Source of the DNA: Myxococcus hansupus | GTDB taxonomy: Bacteria; Myxococcota; Myxococcia; Myxococcales; Myxococcaceae | Assembly: GCF_000280925.3 (NCBI RefSeq) | Contig: NZ_CP012109.1 | Span: 8,452,501 to 8,516,500, forward strand | Direction of reading: 5' to 3' | Length of the DNA: 64,000 bases | Part shown: piece after piece, positions 10,101 through 17,009 of the stretch | How the letters are laid out: the number at the start of each line of letters is the position of its first letter | How positions within the stretch are numbered: position 1 is the first letter of the stretch | Position numbers and translations under genes: made by a program | The notes under the pieces: generated by a model | What the model was told of the DNA's origin: nothing | What the model saw: the letters and a program-made list of their open reading frames with translations, nothing else | Databases searched by the model: none

Positions 10101-10682
10101 GCGGCCCCGGCCACCGTGCGCCAGGAAGCCGCGCGCGCCCTGGGACGGTTGGCGACGCCGGGCGGAACGGTGACGCTCACGGGCCAGGCCCCGGCCGCCG
10201 TGCTGACGCAGGAGAAGGAGCGCGCCGCCGCGGCCGAGACGCTGCGCAAGGCGCTGGTGGACCCGGACGCGCGGGTGCGGGCGGCGGCGGCGGACGCGCT
10301 GGCGAAGCTCGCCCCCGAGCGCACCGCCGCGTGGGCGCTGGAAGTGAAGCCCTTCGACGCGGTGGCCTTCGGGCCCATGGGCGGCAAGCCCTCGCACGAG
10401 GTGCTGGCCACCTCCGAGGGCCGCCGCCTCGCGGTGCCCGCGCTGCTGGGTGCTCGCGCGATGGAGCCCTTGAAGCCCCTGGCCACCGACGCGAAGCCGG
10501 AGACGCGGCAGGATGCGTGGGCCGCCCTGGGCCGGCTGGGCGGTGACGAGGCGGCGAAGCTGCTGCACGCGTCCGCCTTCGACAAGTCCCAAACCGTGGA
10601 GCTGCGCAAGGCCGCCTGGCGCGCCCATAAACGTGCACGCCGCGCCGCGGAGCGCGCCCGGAAGGAAGGCAACCCGTCATGA
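4146..10682 (+). CDS. Giant WD40 beta-propeller plus HEAT/PBS-lyase repeat protein
   Basis: About 2,178 residues. The first ~340 form a WD40-type propeller with blades ending DGTLRIGTL, DGAVRAWDW, DGVVRVFTV, DGKLRFWYL and DGQIKVWRL. From about residue 350 to the C-terminus there are dozens of tandem HEAT/PBS-lyase-like repeats of roughly 30 residues (patterns such as DARALGALLQLSREAEPVIRR and DADAGVRRAAF). There is no signal peptide, membrane span or catalytic motif, so a large solenoid scaffold or sensor is inferred. I chose ATG 4146 (or the adjacent GTG 4143) because GGGGA at 4136-4140 is a fitting ribosome-binding site; an upstream in-frame GTG at 4116 exists. Its TGA overlaps the ATG of the SWIM gene (ATGA), so the two are translationally coupled. 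In NTP-dependent conflict systems such propeller/HEAT proteins are thought to recognise ligands. Confidence 0.85.
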   Translation: MPVLAIGNFEKVRALAANARVLLVGGARASAASRLTAFEPGTNKVLWSAELPSAVLALAISGGQWAAAGADGTLRIGTLSDGQVQFQLHDVHPGGVTALASSADGTRLFSVGADGAVRAWDWESTRKLHEWKASTQPLRAVAVDPSGTYAAGAGDDGVVRVFTVATGAQRDMAGHEGPVRALAFTPRDGRLVSAGDDGKLRFWYLVGAVEFEVRGEKDSGHAGPVLALLFPPTPATKPGEEESGDRVWSAGSDGQIKVWRLDVRRKPRSLDAGGKPVHALAFAPPANPRVAKTSLGSIFTGGEDRRTHRFGLALDGSPASDHDTSQHGFDLLTESLKAGRPRREAAVREAAALEETEALDFLLQVLATDKDAEVRRLTLRELASHGRTAARPKLREALNDGYPFVRKEALEALATLELDSPLAAPRAALESKHPDIRVLGLERLAKLGGTSPLVPGLISSQLADPQDTVGLAALEALLQVIPGDGAEPLRTAFERGPALLKIEVLARTAARGMLGHPQLQPLVARALDDADAGVRRAAFTVRVMERRALAHALASRDEDFARGVTEVARWLAQLERRAQGGKGTPTPPISDAELQAARDAMPAQGKAGADITESDVEPLLAAMACRTPDTAVRGARGLAQLGDARALGALLQLSREAEPVIRRVAASSLQALQDARARERLVWMLDDENADVRVTAMDAVVALDEDAPLASAEAALRSGHEDVRVRGLDRLVKLGASAPGAEPLLGDALEDESGKVRGEAFRTLWAWNEKAPEKALDRALAGRFPDLRHRAVEVLAQRAAEGWALERLKKAVEDRDTGVATAAYDAWVKHVGKEHAEAHLAALATTHAPLREHAAKGAVHAPIEPLRSPLLKRVQDEEVAVAVAALEALDKLVPNENGPLLAGLAAAPLPVRVRAVELLAPRGAEDIIEPMRAFITDKDLERMYPPAFLVPLRIRAARALASLGSRRLLTFFATTLLPHESGDMQEQGARGLATAARRGDEGFLLDALSHANVAVRSWAADGLSRLGDARALPVLTGNLRHDHLPIRLGAILAFAALGPEGDGGLLHGLEDRTREVQEFVFAIVLSRDMRASRRGEPPDLLASALSSGRPEVRYAAARALELRTEPDAARAQLVEALMPTRPEKAADMKDWPPEEERAKYVIGLAEALSSQQPEQRYAAAQVLLLGDKPLEYFRHAKRVARPSTLESPWKPETAPPASPVSEAPAKNWLRRIFATVKPGAPAPSPEASAQAERQHLRKLAFGAYVGLLRQVSAGDDEGHRVRRDAVDRVVKLTQEGFAGTPAAVAALLRALEDPHQLVRKAALTGLKELFPAGSDEPLALALASLSPDVARAALDELATRGDAAKPRISAALNSPLTDVRRYAFELLEKLSPPGSLEPLLAALSSEHADLRVGVIERLAGANDSRVTEALGRAMASEHEDLRLRASELLAWRGDDRAVEVLATFLRAENASVAKRATEALARLATPAAVAALAARLSSAPEVHERKRLVTALGATRRPEALEVLARQCQTDTEGVIRSECVTAAITVAGTDVKKRDVKLAVSFLRQVVKSLDVAVRLEAVRHLEHGAEAGQAELLTNLFSDRFPAVSGAAIEAYSKRVMEHGAPVEPLEAVLRGGARDLMLPAAEGVAFKGGVSALRPLMLYARAGEDGQRERALLALGTLGDARALAELETVAAGGTAEAPVEPSMVSAAIEGLGRLASKLPEGEERRRIEEKVEAAAVEGPSLTQMEAGVKGLRAIGGERARVKLEALLGDTGTPQSIRMLSATELGKLKDPAAEPALAAALDAQPQLLRESARKALDVLFPNERTRVEFLAVASQFQDISAPAVSFLANEGDPALLVPRLATLDNMVLRQRLRRGLARRGALPVPEVVALLGHAKPEAREEAALMVGTWTGEAREPGAVDLAALSRALVTAERRTAADWSAAPPPERHRLSNAWERLLWAASRLGTAGMSDSARTILQSGEQAAPATVRQEAARALGRLATPGGTVTLTGQAPAAVLTQEKERAAAAETLRKALVDPDARVRAAAADALAKLAPERTAAWALEVKPFDAVAFGPMGGKPSHEVLATSEGRRLAVPALLGARAMEPLKPLATDAKPETRQDAWAALGRLGGDEAAKLLHASAFDKSQTVELRKAAWRAHKRARRAAERARKEGNPS

Positions 10683-12532
10683 CGACCGCCACCCGGCATC
10701 CCGTCGAGCTGCGCTACGCCACCACCAGCGACGTCGACTCCAGCACGGACAGCTCCCGCGTGCGCCTGGCCCTGGAGGGTTCGCGCGGCACCGTGGGCGT
10801 GAGCGGCCGCGTCACCGACGCCGCCCTCTTCCGCGACGCGCTGGCGGCGACCTTCGGCGTCCTCTCCAGTGACTTGCGCTACCGGGGCAAGGACCGCACC
10901 GCGTACCTCGCCTACCTCATGAAGCAGGGGAAGCGGGCCAGCGCGCTCATCTGGGAGGCGCAGAAGGCGTTCCTCGACAACGCGCTGGACGGCGAGAAGC
11001 AGCAGGACGCCGTGCTGGACCCCGTGCTCACGGTGGACCCGGACAGCGTGTCGCTGGAGGTCTTCTCCCGCGACGAGAGCGCCTACGCCCGGCTGTCCTT
11101 CGACAACCGCCTCTTCGAGGGCCGCGAGGCCGCGCACGGCTCCACCTTCCTGGACGTGCCGCCGGAGCTGCCCGCCCGCGTGGACCGGCTGCGCACCTAC
11201 GTCCCGCTCTCGCTGGAGGCCCACGTGGCGCCGGCCACGCCCGCCGCCCAGCCGGCCCGGGCCCCGCGCAACGTGGAGGTGCCGCACGCCTGGCTGCGCG
11301 GCTTCCTCCAGGTGCAGTCCGCCGCCACGCTGCCCGCGAGCACGTGCGAGCTGGCGCCCATCGACCTCTACAACCTCCTCTTCGCCCTCCGCGCTCGCAA
11401 GGCGAAGAAGGCCCCGCGCGCCCTGCGCTTCGAACTGGTGCCCGGCGCCGCGCCGCGGCTGGTGCTGGAGCCGTGGGAGCTGGTGCTGGAGTGCCACGGC
11501 GGCTCGTACAACGGCACGTCCCCCGCGGTGGTGCGAACCTTCGGCCGCCAGCGGCTGGCCGCGCTCGGGCGCCTGCTGCCCCACGCGAAGTCGGTGAAGG
11601 TGCAGTTGCTGGGGCCGGGCCTGCCGGTGTTCTGGGTCATCGACATGGGCGCGGCCACGCTGACGCTCGGCCTCACGGGCTGGACGGAGAGCGGCTGGTC
11701 CTCCGCGGCGGCCTTCGACGTGCTGATGCCCCGCGCGGTGCCGGACGGCCTGGCGGAGCAGCTCCGCGGCCGGCTGCGCACCGAAGGCCCCCTGCCCTTC
11801 GAGACGCTCGTCGCCAACGCGGGCGCGGCCAAGGAGTCGGTGCGCGCGGCGCTCCAACTGGAGTGCCTGCGCGGACGCATCCTCTTCGACGTGGCGCGCG
11901 GCCAGTACCGTCCGCGCGAGCTGATGCCCACCCCGGTGGACGCCGCCGACATCCGCTACGGCAGCGAGCTGGAGGCCCGGGCGCACCGCCTGCTGGGCGG
12001 CGATGGCGCCCCCGGCGCGGGCGAGGTGAAGCTCACGAAGGTGCACGACGTGGTGGGCGAAGGCCTGCGCATCCACGGCGAGGTGGTGGACCGCGAGGCG
12101 ATGCGCAGCTTCTTCCCCAGCTTCACGCTGGATTTGGAAGGCCGCGTGAAGGACGCGAGCTGCGGCTGCCCCCACCACCGGCGCTCCGGCCTGCGCGAAG
12201 GCCCCTGCGAGCACCTGCTGGCCCTGCGCCTGGCCTACGCGCGCCGCCGCGCCGAGGAAGAGGCGCTGCGCCAGACGCCCGAGGGCCGCAAGCTCATCCG
12301 CGCCGAGACGCGGGCCTACGTGCGCCGCGACGCGGACAGCGGTCTGGAGACGGTGTACCGGGTATCCCTGGATGGGCAGGTTGTCTCGGTGGAGTGGGGC
12401 CCCCGGACGGGCTCTCCGCGCCACCAGCGGCTCTGGTTCGACTCGGATGCGGAGGCGCGCGGGGCCTATTTCGCGCGCCTGGAGAAATTGGCGGCTGACG
12501 GCTACATCGACGCGGCGTCGGCCTTGGTGTAA
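10679..12532 (+). CDS. SWIM zinc-finger domain protein
   Basis: 617 residues. A SWIM zinc-binding motif is clear: C495-x-C497, then C510-x-H512 within CGCPHH...GPCEHLLAL, followed by the usual helix. The first ~470 residues form an alpha/beta region with no motif I recognise, and the tail (YVRRDADSGLETVYRVSLDG...) is beta-rich. SWIM domains bind nucleic acid or protein and occur in bacteria next to MoxR AAA+ and VWA genes (E. coli yehQ is one case). The start overlaps the stop of the WD40-HEAT gene (ATGA), which strongly suggests the two are made together. A perfect hairpin 17 bases downstream probably ends this unit before the retron. Confidence 0.8.
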   Translation: MTTATRHPVELRYATTSDVDSSTDSSRVRLALEGSRGTVGVSGRVTDAALFRDALAATFGVLSSDLRYRGKDRTAYLAYLMKQGKRASALIWEAQKAFLDNALDGEKQQDAVLDPVLTVDPDSVSLEVFSRDESAYARLSFDNRLFEGREAAHGSTFLDVPPELPARVDRLRTYVPLSLEAHVAPATPAAQPARAPRNVEVPHAWLRGFLQVQSAATLPASTCELAPIDLYNLLFALRARKAKKAPRALRFELVPGAAPRLVLEPWELVLECHGGSYNGTSPAVVRTFGRQRLAALGRLLPHAKSVKVQLLGPGLPVFWVIDMGAATLTLGLTGWTESGWSSAAAFDVLMPRAVPDGLAEQLRGRLRTEGPLPFETLVANAGAAKESVRAALQLECLRGRILFDVARGQYRPRELMPTPVDAADIRYGSELEARAHRLLGGDGAPGAGEVKLTKVHDVVGEGLRIHGEVVDREAMRSFFPSFTLDLEGRVKDASCGCPHHRRSGLREGPCEHLLALRLAYARRRAEEEALRQTPEGRKLIRAETRAYVRRDADSGLETVYRVSLDGQVVSVEWGPRTGSPRHQRLWFDSDAEARGAYFARLEKLAADGYIDAASALV

Positions 12533-12548
12533 ACCCTTCAACCACGGC

Positions 12549-12569
12549 CCGGCCGCCACACGCGGCCGG
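12549..12569 (+). terminator. Hairpin ending the HEAT/WD40/SWIM unit
   Basis: An 8-bp perfect GC stem (CCGGCCGC / GCGGCCGG) with a 5-base loop begins 17 bases after the SWIM stop codon and lies about 40 bases before the retron a1 repeat. There is no T-run, so it may be a weak terminator or an RNA-stabilising structure. Confidence 0.45.
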
Positions 12570-12610
12570 CAGGATAGGTGCGACGAAGAGACGACGACGT
12601 GCGCTTCAAG

Positions 12611-12643
12611 CGCGAGCAGCCGAGAGAGGTCTGGAGTGCATCA
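12611..12643 (+). repeat. Retron inverted repeat a1
   Basis: Pairs with 12857-12889 over 33 positions with a few G-U pairs and mismatches; the outer nine bases CGCGAGCAG match perfectly. This is the long stem that brings the branching G of msr next to the 5' end of msDNA. The length agrees with the roughly 34-base a1/a2 repeat I recall for retron Mx162. Confidence 0.8.
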
Positions 12644-12701
12644 GCCTGAGCGCCTCGAGCGCGGGAGCGGCGTTGCGCCGCTCTGGTTGGAATGCAGGAC
12701 A
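12625..12701 (+). ncRNA. msr: msr: msdRNA of an Mx162-type retron
   Basis: The likely branching guanosine is G12644 in CAGCC, directly after a1. Downstream are two small hairpins: 12650-12662 (GCGC stem) and 12665-12683 (8-bp stem GAGCGGCG / CGCCGCTC, loop TTG), the usual msr layout. Exact ends are inferred by laying the known 77-nt Mx162 msdRNA (branch at residue 20) onto this sequence, which leaves a short overlap with the msd 3' end, as expected for this class. Confidence 0.75.
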
Positions 12702-12856
12702 CTCTCCGCAAGGTAGCCTGTTCTTGGCTCTCTCCCTCCTAGGCACTACTGCCGGGGTGGGTAGCGGAGCCAACGACGCGACCGCCGTTTACCCACCCCG
12801 GCAGTAGTGCCTAGGAGGGGAGAGCCGGTGAGGCTACCGTGCCCCAGGTAAGATGG
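12695..12856 (-). ncRNA. msd: msd: template for msDNA of an Mx162-type retron
   Basis: The region is dominated by a long hairpin: a perfect 30-bp stem (12734-12763 with 12790-12819), a 26-base loop, then an outer stem GGCTCTC / GAGAGCC (12726-12732 with 12820-12826) and GGTAGCCT / AGGCTACC (12712-12719 with 12831-12838). The reverse transcriptase is expected to copy it into about 162 nt of single-stranded DNA, 2',5'-linked to msr G12644. The ends are inferred from the a2 boundary and the size known for Mx162. Confidence 0.8.
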
Positions 12857-12889
12857 TGGTGCTTTCCCGGCCTCCCTCGACTGCTCGCG
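12857..12889 (+). repeat. Retron inverted repeat a2
   Basis: The partner of 12611-12643; it ends 43 bases before the reverse-transcriptase start. It pairs with a1 so that RT priming from the branching G can begin at the adjacent msd end. Confidence 0.8.
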
Positions 12890-12932
12890 ACATGTCCCGT
12901 TTCCCGCCGCCGCGCCCATCCAAGGTGCAGAC

Positions 12933-14387
12933 ATGACCGCCAGGCTGGACCCCTTCGTCCCCGCAGCTTCGCCCCAGGCCGTGCCCACGCCGGAGCCCAC
13001 CCCGCCCGCGCCCGACGCGGCCGCGAAGCGTGAGGCCCGCCGGCTCGCGCACGAGGCGTTGCTCGCCCGGGCCAAGGCCATTGACGAAGCGGGCGGCGCC
13101 GACGACTGGGTCCAGGCGCAGCTCGTCGCCAAGGGCCTCTCGGTGGACGACCTCGACTTCTCCAGCGCCTCCGAGAAGGACAAGAAGGCCTGGAAGGAGA
13201 AGAAGAAGGCCGAGGCCGTCGAGCGCCGCGCGCTGAAGCGACAGGCGCACGAGGCGTGGAAGGCCACGCACGTGGGCCACCTGGGCGCGGGCGTGCACTG
13301 GACGGAGGACCGCCCGGCGGACGCGTTCGACGTACCGAACCGCGAGGAGCGCGCCCGGGCCAACGGCCTGACGGAGCTGGACTCGACGGAGGCGCTGGCG
13401 AAGGCGCTGAAGCTGAGCGTGCCCAAGCTGCGCTGGTTCGCGTTCCACCGCGAGGTGGACACCGCCACGCACTACGTGAGCTGGACGATTCCGAAGCGCG
13501 ACGGCAGCAAGCGCACGATTACGTCGCCCAAGCCGGAGCTGAAGGAAGCGCAGCGCTGGGTGCTGTCCAACATCGTGGAGCGGCTGCCGGTGCACAGCGC
13601 GGCGCATGGCTTCGTGGCGGGACGCTCCATCCTCACCAACGCGCTGGCCCACCAGGGCGCGGACGTGGTGGTGAAGGTGGACCTCAAGGACTTCTTCCCC
13701 TCCGTCACGTGGCGGCGGGTGAAGGGCCTGTTGCGCAAGGGCGGCCTGGCGGAGGGCTCGGCCACGCTCCTGTCGCTGATGTCCACCGAGGCGCCGCGTG
13801 AAGCGGTGCAGTTCCGCGGCAAGCTGCTGTACGTGGCCAAGGGCCCGCGCTCGCTGCCGCAGGGCGCGCCCACGTCGCCGGGCATCACCAACGCGCTGTG
13901 CCTGAAGCTGGACAAGCGGCTGTCGGCGCTCGCGAAGCGGATGGGCTTCACGTACACGCGCTACGCGGATGACCTGACCTTCTCCTGGACGAAGGCGAAG
14001 CAGCCCAAGGCGCGGCGGACGCAGCGTCCCCCGGTGGCCATGCTGCTCTCCCGCGTGCAGGAAGTGGTGGAGGCGGAGGGCTTCCGCGTGCACCCGGACA
14101 AGACGCGCGTGGCGCGCAAGGGCACGCGGCAGCGGGTGACGGGGCTGGTGGTGAACACGGCGGGCAAGAACGCGCCGGCCGCCCGTGTCCCGCGGGATGT
14201 CGTGCGCCAGCTTCGCGCCGCCATCCACAACCGGAAGAAGGGCAAGCCGGGCCGCGAGGACGAGTCCCTGGAGCAGCTCAAGGGCATGGCCGCCTTCATC
14301 CACATGACGGACCCGGCGAAGGGCCGCGCCTTCCTGGCGCAGCTCGCCGAGCTCGAGTCCGCGGCCCCGGCCACGCCCGCGCAGTGA
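12933..14387 (+). CDS. ret: Retron reverse transcriptase (RT-Mx162 type)
   Basis: 484 residues, essentially the size I remember for M. xanthus RT-Mx162. The N-terminal ~150 residues are charged and helical (KDKKAWKEKKKAEAVERR), typical of myxobacterial retron RTs. The polymerase core follows: FFPSVTW (motif A), LPQGAPTSPGITN (motif B), YTRYADDLTF with the catalytic YADD at 344-347, and RQRVTGLVVN, the retron-specific VTG motif. The enzyme primes on a 2'-OH of msr RNA to make branched msDNA. It lies directly downstream of the msr-msd region and is presumably co-transcribed with it. No toxin/effector gene is fused; the next gene is on the opposite strand. Confidence 0.95.
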   Translation: MTARLDPFVPAASPQAVPTPEPTPPAPDAAAKREARRLAHEALLARAKAIDEAGGADDWVQAQLVAKGLSVDDLDFSSASEKDKKAWKEKKKAEAVERRALKRQAHEAWKATHVGHLGAGVHWTEDRPADAFDVPNREERARANGLTELDSTEALAKALKLSVPKLRWFAFHREVDTATHYVSWTIPKRDGSKRTITSPKPELKEAQRWVLSNIVERLPVHSAAHGFVAGRSILTNALAHQGADVVVKVDLKDFFPSVTWRRVKGLLRKGGLAEGSATLLSLMSTEAPREAVQFRGKLLYVAKGPRSLPQGAPTSPGITNALCLKLDKRLSALAKRMGFTYTRYADDLTFSWTKAKQPKARRTQRPPVAMLLSRVQEVVEAEGFRVHPDKTRVARKGTRQRVTGLVVNTAGKNAPAARVPRDVVRQLRAAIHNRKKGKPGREDESLEQLKGMAAFIHMTDPAKGRAFLAQLAELESAAPATPAQ

Positions 14388-14390
14388 CGT

Positions 14391-15284
14391 TCAGCGCGCT
14401 TCCGAGGCGGCGCTCCCCCTCGGAAGCAGCGCGGCGTCCAGGAAGTCCCGCAGCCTCCGGGGGTACGCCTCCGGCTCGGTGACGCTGAAGTTCCCGTGCC
14501 CCGCGCCCTGGATGCGCCACGTCTGGGCGTACTCGCGCACCTTCGCGAAGAGCTCATCTGCCAGCGGCTGCCCGGACTCCTCCGTGCCCATGACGATGAA
14601 CAGCGGACGGGGGCGGATGCGCTCCACCGCGTCGATGGTGCGCACCTCGTCCAGGGCGATGCCGCGCCGCCAGAAGGGCACCAGCGCGCCAGCTTGTGAC
14701 ACGGCGCCGAAGCGGCGGAAGTCATACGCGGCGGCCAGCCACAGCGTGTTGAACGGCGACAGCAGCACCACCGCGCGCACGCCCGGGTCCGTGGCGGCCA
14801 CCTCCGCGACGGCGGCGGAACCAATCGAGAAGCCGAGCGCCCCCACCCGCTCCGAATCCACGTCCGGCTGGGCGCGAACGAAGGCGAGCGCGGCCCGCAC
14901 GTCCCGCCGCTCCAAGTCCCCCCAGGTGGAGAACGCGCCCTCGCTCTCACCGTGGGCGCGCAAGTCGAAGAGCAGCACGCCGTAACCCGCGGCGCGCAGG
15001 ATTTGCGCCTCGGGCAGCAAGTCTGCGCGCGTTTGCGACAGCCCGTGCGCCAGCACCACGGCGGCGCCGTTCCGGGACGGCACGTACCACCCTCGCAGCG
15101 TCAGTCCGTCCTCGGTGCGCAGCGATACATCCTGCGCCTCGTCGAAATCGGCGGGCCGTACGGCCTGATGGCGCGGATAGTGAAAGTAGGCCTCGGAATG
15201 ACGCAGCGCTCTACCGAACACGGCCAGCGCGGACAGCAGCCCCAGCGCGAGCACACCCACGAGCAGCCACCGCCGCCAACTCAT
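14391..15284 (-). CDS. Membrane-anchored alpha/beta hydrolase
   Basis: 297 residues. An N-terminal hydrophobic segment (residues 7-25) is a signal anchor or uncleaved signal. The fold is alpha/beta-hydrolase with oxyanion region LAHG (H80-G81), nucleophile elbow GFSIG with S153, and the likely catalytic H263 in GAGHGNFS. It resembles the BEM46/dienelactone-hydrolase-like peptidase/esterase group; the substrate is unknown. The start at 15284 is supported by GAGGAGG about ten bases upstream; the frame is open further upstream but without homology-like sequence. It converges on the retron RT with only three bases between the stops. Confidence 0.8.
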   Translation of the reverse strand: MSWRRWLLVGVLALGLLSALAVFGRALRHSEAYFHYPRHQAVRPADFDEAQDVSLRTEDGLTLRGWYVPSRNGAAVVLAHGLSQTRADLLPEAQILRAAGYGVLLFDLRAHGESEGAFSTWGDLERRDVRAALAFVRAQPDVDSERVGALGFSIGSAAVAEVAATDPGVRAVVLLSPFNTLWLAAAYDFRRFGAVSQAGALVPFWRRGIALDEVRTIDAVERIRPRPLFIVMGTEESGQPLADELFAKVREYAQTWRIQGAGHGNFSVTEPEAYPRRLRDFLDAALLPRGSAASEAR

Positions 15285-15394
15285 GTCCGTTGGACCTCCT
15301 CGAAGGCAACTGGGGTGATTGAACCCCAGGCGTGCAGACGGGACCCACATTGCTACGCCCTGCACCGCGCAGCTTACACTCGGGCAGACAACTC

Positions 15395-15419
15395 ACAGTG
15401 CCATCAAAGACGGCACTGT
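15395..15419. promoter_or_regulatory. Palindrome upstream of the GMC oxidoreductase gene
   Basis: ACAGTGCC and GGCACTGT form a perfect 8-bp inverted repeat with a 9-base spacer, ending 15 bases before the GTG start of the next gene. The position would suit a repressor operator or a hairpin that affects translation. No regulator gene is adjacent. Confidence 0.35.
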
Positions 15420-15434
15420 CGCGCCAGGGAAGCT

Positions 15435-16958
15435 GTGGGCACATCCAGGACGACGTTTGATGTGGTGGTGGTTGGCGGGGGCGCTTGTGGTGGTTGGACG
15501 GCCAAGCAGCTAACGGAAGCGGGCTTGCGCGTGCTGGTGCTCGAAGCGGGCCGAGGCATGGGCGCGGACCGCATGCTGTGGATGCTTCACCGTCTGCGTC
15601 AGTCCTTCGGTTACCTGGCGGAGACGGATGACGCGCGCAAGGTGCGTCAGTCCGTGCAGAGCACCACCTTCGCGTGGCCCTTCCATCCGCACGCCTTCGT
15701 CGACGACGTCGACAACCCCTACACCACGCCGGAGGACCAGCCCTTCACGTGGATTCGTGCACGGCAGGTGGGCGGGCGCACGTCGGTGAAGGCGCACGGC
15801 CGCCAGTTCTACCGGCTGTCGGACTTCAACTTCAAAGCAGGCACGCAGGACGGACTGGGGCCGGACTGGCCGCTGACACTGGCGGACCTGGCGCCGCACT
15901 ACGAGACGGTGGAGCGGTGGATGGGCATCCACGGCAACGCGGACGGGCTGGACATGCTGCCCGACTCCGTCTTCGCGGGCGCCATCTCGATGACTGCCGC
16001 GGAGCAGCGGCTGAAGGCGCACGTGGAGCGCCGCTGGCCCGAGCGCCGCGTCATCGTCCGCCGCACGGCGGGCGCGCCCACCACCATGCCCGCGGCGTTG
16101 AAGACGGGCCGCCTCACGCTGCGCACGAACGCGGTGGTGGACCAGGTGCTGTACGACGCGAACACGGGCCGCGCCACGGGCGTGCACTACCTCGATGCGA
16201 AGTCGGGCAAGTCCTACGAGGCCCACGCGCGGGTGGTGGTGATGGCGGCCGGCGCGATTGAGTCCACGCGCCTGCTCCTGCACTCCCGCAGCAGCGCGTT
16301 CCCGGACGGCCTGGCCAATTCGTCGGGGCAGTTGGGCCGCAACCTGATGGACCACACGTACATGCTGGGCATCGAGGCGAAGATGAACCTGCCGCCCGAG
16401 GCGCAGCAGCAGGAGCAGAGCTGGGCGTACATTCCCCAGTTCCGCAACGTCGCGAAGAAGGAGCAGGACTTCGCGCGAGGCTATGGCGTGCAGGTGTTCA
16501 CCTTCGGCGATAGCTGCCACTTCGTCCCCTTTGGAGAGATGGTGCCGCGCGCGGAGAACCGCGTGACGTTGAACCCCACGGTGAAGGACCGCTGGGGCAT
16601 TCCGGCCGCGCACATCGAGTGCCGCCACTCCACCAACGAGCTGAAGATGGCCGAGGACGCGGTGGCCACCTGCAAGGAGATGATGGAGGCGGCGGGCTTC
16701 ACCGTGGAGAAGGCCAACGGCACGCTGTCCACGCCGGGCATGGCCATTCACGAGGTAGGCACCGCGCGGATGGGCTCGGACCCGAGGACGTCCGTGCTCA
16801 ATGCCCACAACCAGAGCTGGGACGTGCCCAACCTCTACATCAACGACGGCGCGTGCTTCCCGTCACAGGGCCCGCAGAACCCCACGCTGACGATGATGGC
16901 CATCGCCGTGCGAGCCAGCGCGCACATCGTGGAGGAGCTCAAGGCCGGGCGGCTGTGA
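15435..16958 (+). CDS. GMC-family FAD-dependent oxidoreductase
   Basis: 507 residues. The N-terminal FAD-binding Rossmann motif is VVVVGGGACGGWTAKQL followed by VLVLEAG. The C-terminal GMC signature includes HEVGTARMG and SQGPQNPTLTMMA, where the His/Asn pair of GMC enzymes would lie. Members oxidise alcohols, sugars or sterols; here the donor is unknown and the gluconate/sugar dehydrogenase large-subunit type is the closest pattern. The frame is open to 14952, but the FAD motif begins at residue ~8 from the GTG at 15435, which has AGGGA upstream, so that start is preferred. No cytochrome c or small subunit is adjacent. Confidence 0.85.
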   Translation: MGTSRTTFDVVVVGGGACGGWTAKQLTEAGLRVLVLEAGRGMGADRMLWMLHRLRQSFGYLAETDDARKVRQSVQSTTFAWPFHPHAFVDDVDNPYTTPEDQPFTWIRARQVGGRTSVKAHGRQFYRLSDFNFKAGTQDGLGPDWPLTLADLAPHYETVERWMGIHGNADGLDMLPDSVFAGAISMTAAEQRLKAHVERRWPERRVIVRRTAGAPTTMPAALKTGRLTLRTNAVVDQVLYDANTGRATGVHYLDAKSGKSYEAHARVVVMAAGAIESTRLLLHSRSSAFPDGLANSSGQLGRNLMDHTYMLGIEAKMNLPPEAQQQEQSWAYIPQFRNVAKKEQDFARGYGVQVFTFGDSCHFVPFGEMVPRAENRVTLNPTVKDRWGIPAAHIECRHSTNELKMAEDAVATCKEMMEAAGFTVEKANGTLSTPGMAIHEVGTARMGSDPRTSVLNAHNQSWDVPNLYINDGACFPSQGPQNPTLTMMAIAVRASAHIVEELKAGRL

Positions 16959-17009
16959 CAGGGGCACAAGCGTTGCGGCTCCAGCGCGGCCTGCCGTAGC
17001 GTGCTCGCA

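Noticed and set aside
4119..10628. A very long open frame on the minus strand opposite the WD40-HEAT gene
   Set aside because: Its product is Arg/Gly/His-rich with no domain pattern and mirrors the codon bias of the true gene; in DNA with this third-position GC level stop codons are rare on the opposite strand.
4146..10682. Tandem repetition suggestive of a CRISPR or DNA satellite
   Set aside because: The periodicity is at protein level (HEAT units about 30-40 residues), with no identical DNA repeats or spacers.
8984..12559. A 1,191-codon minus-strand frame across the WD40-HEAT and SWIM genes
   Set aside because: Compositional shadow; the plus strand has the SWIM and HEAT motifs.
14952..15434. 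An N-terminal extension of the GMC oxidoreductase
   Set aside because: The stretch is antisense to the alpha/beta hydrolase; the FAD motif starts right after the GTG at 15435.
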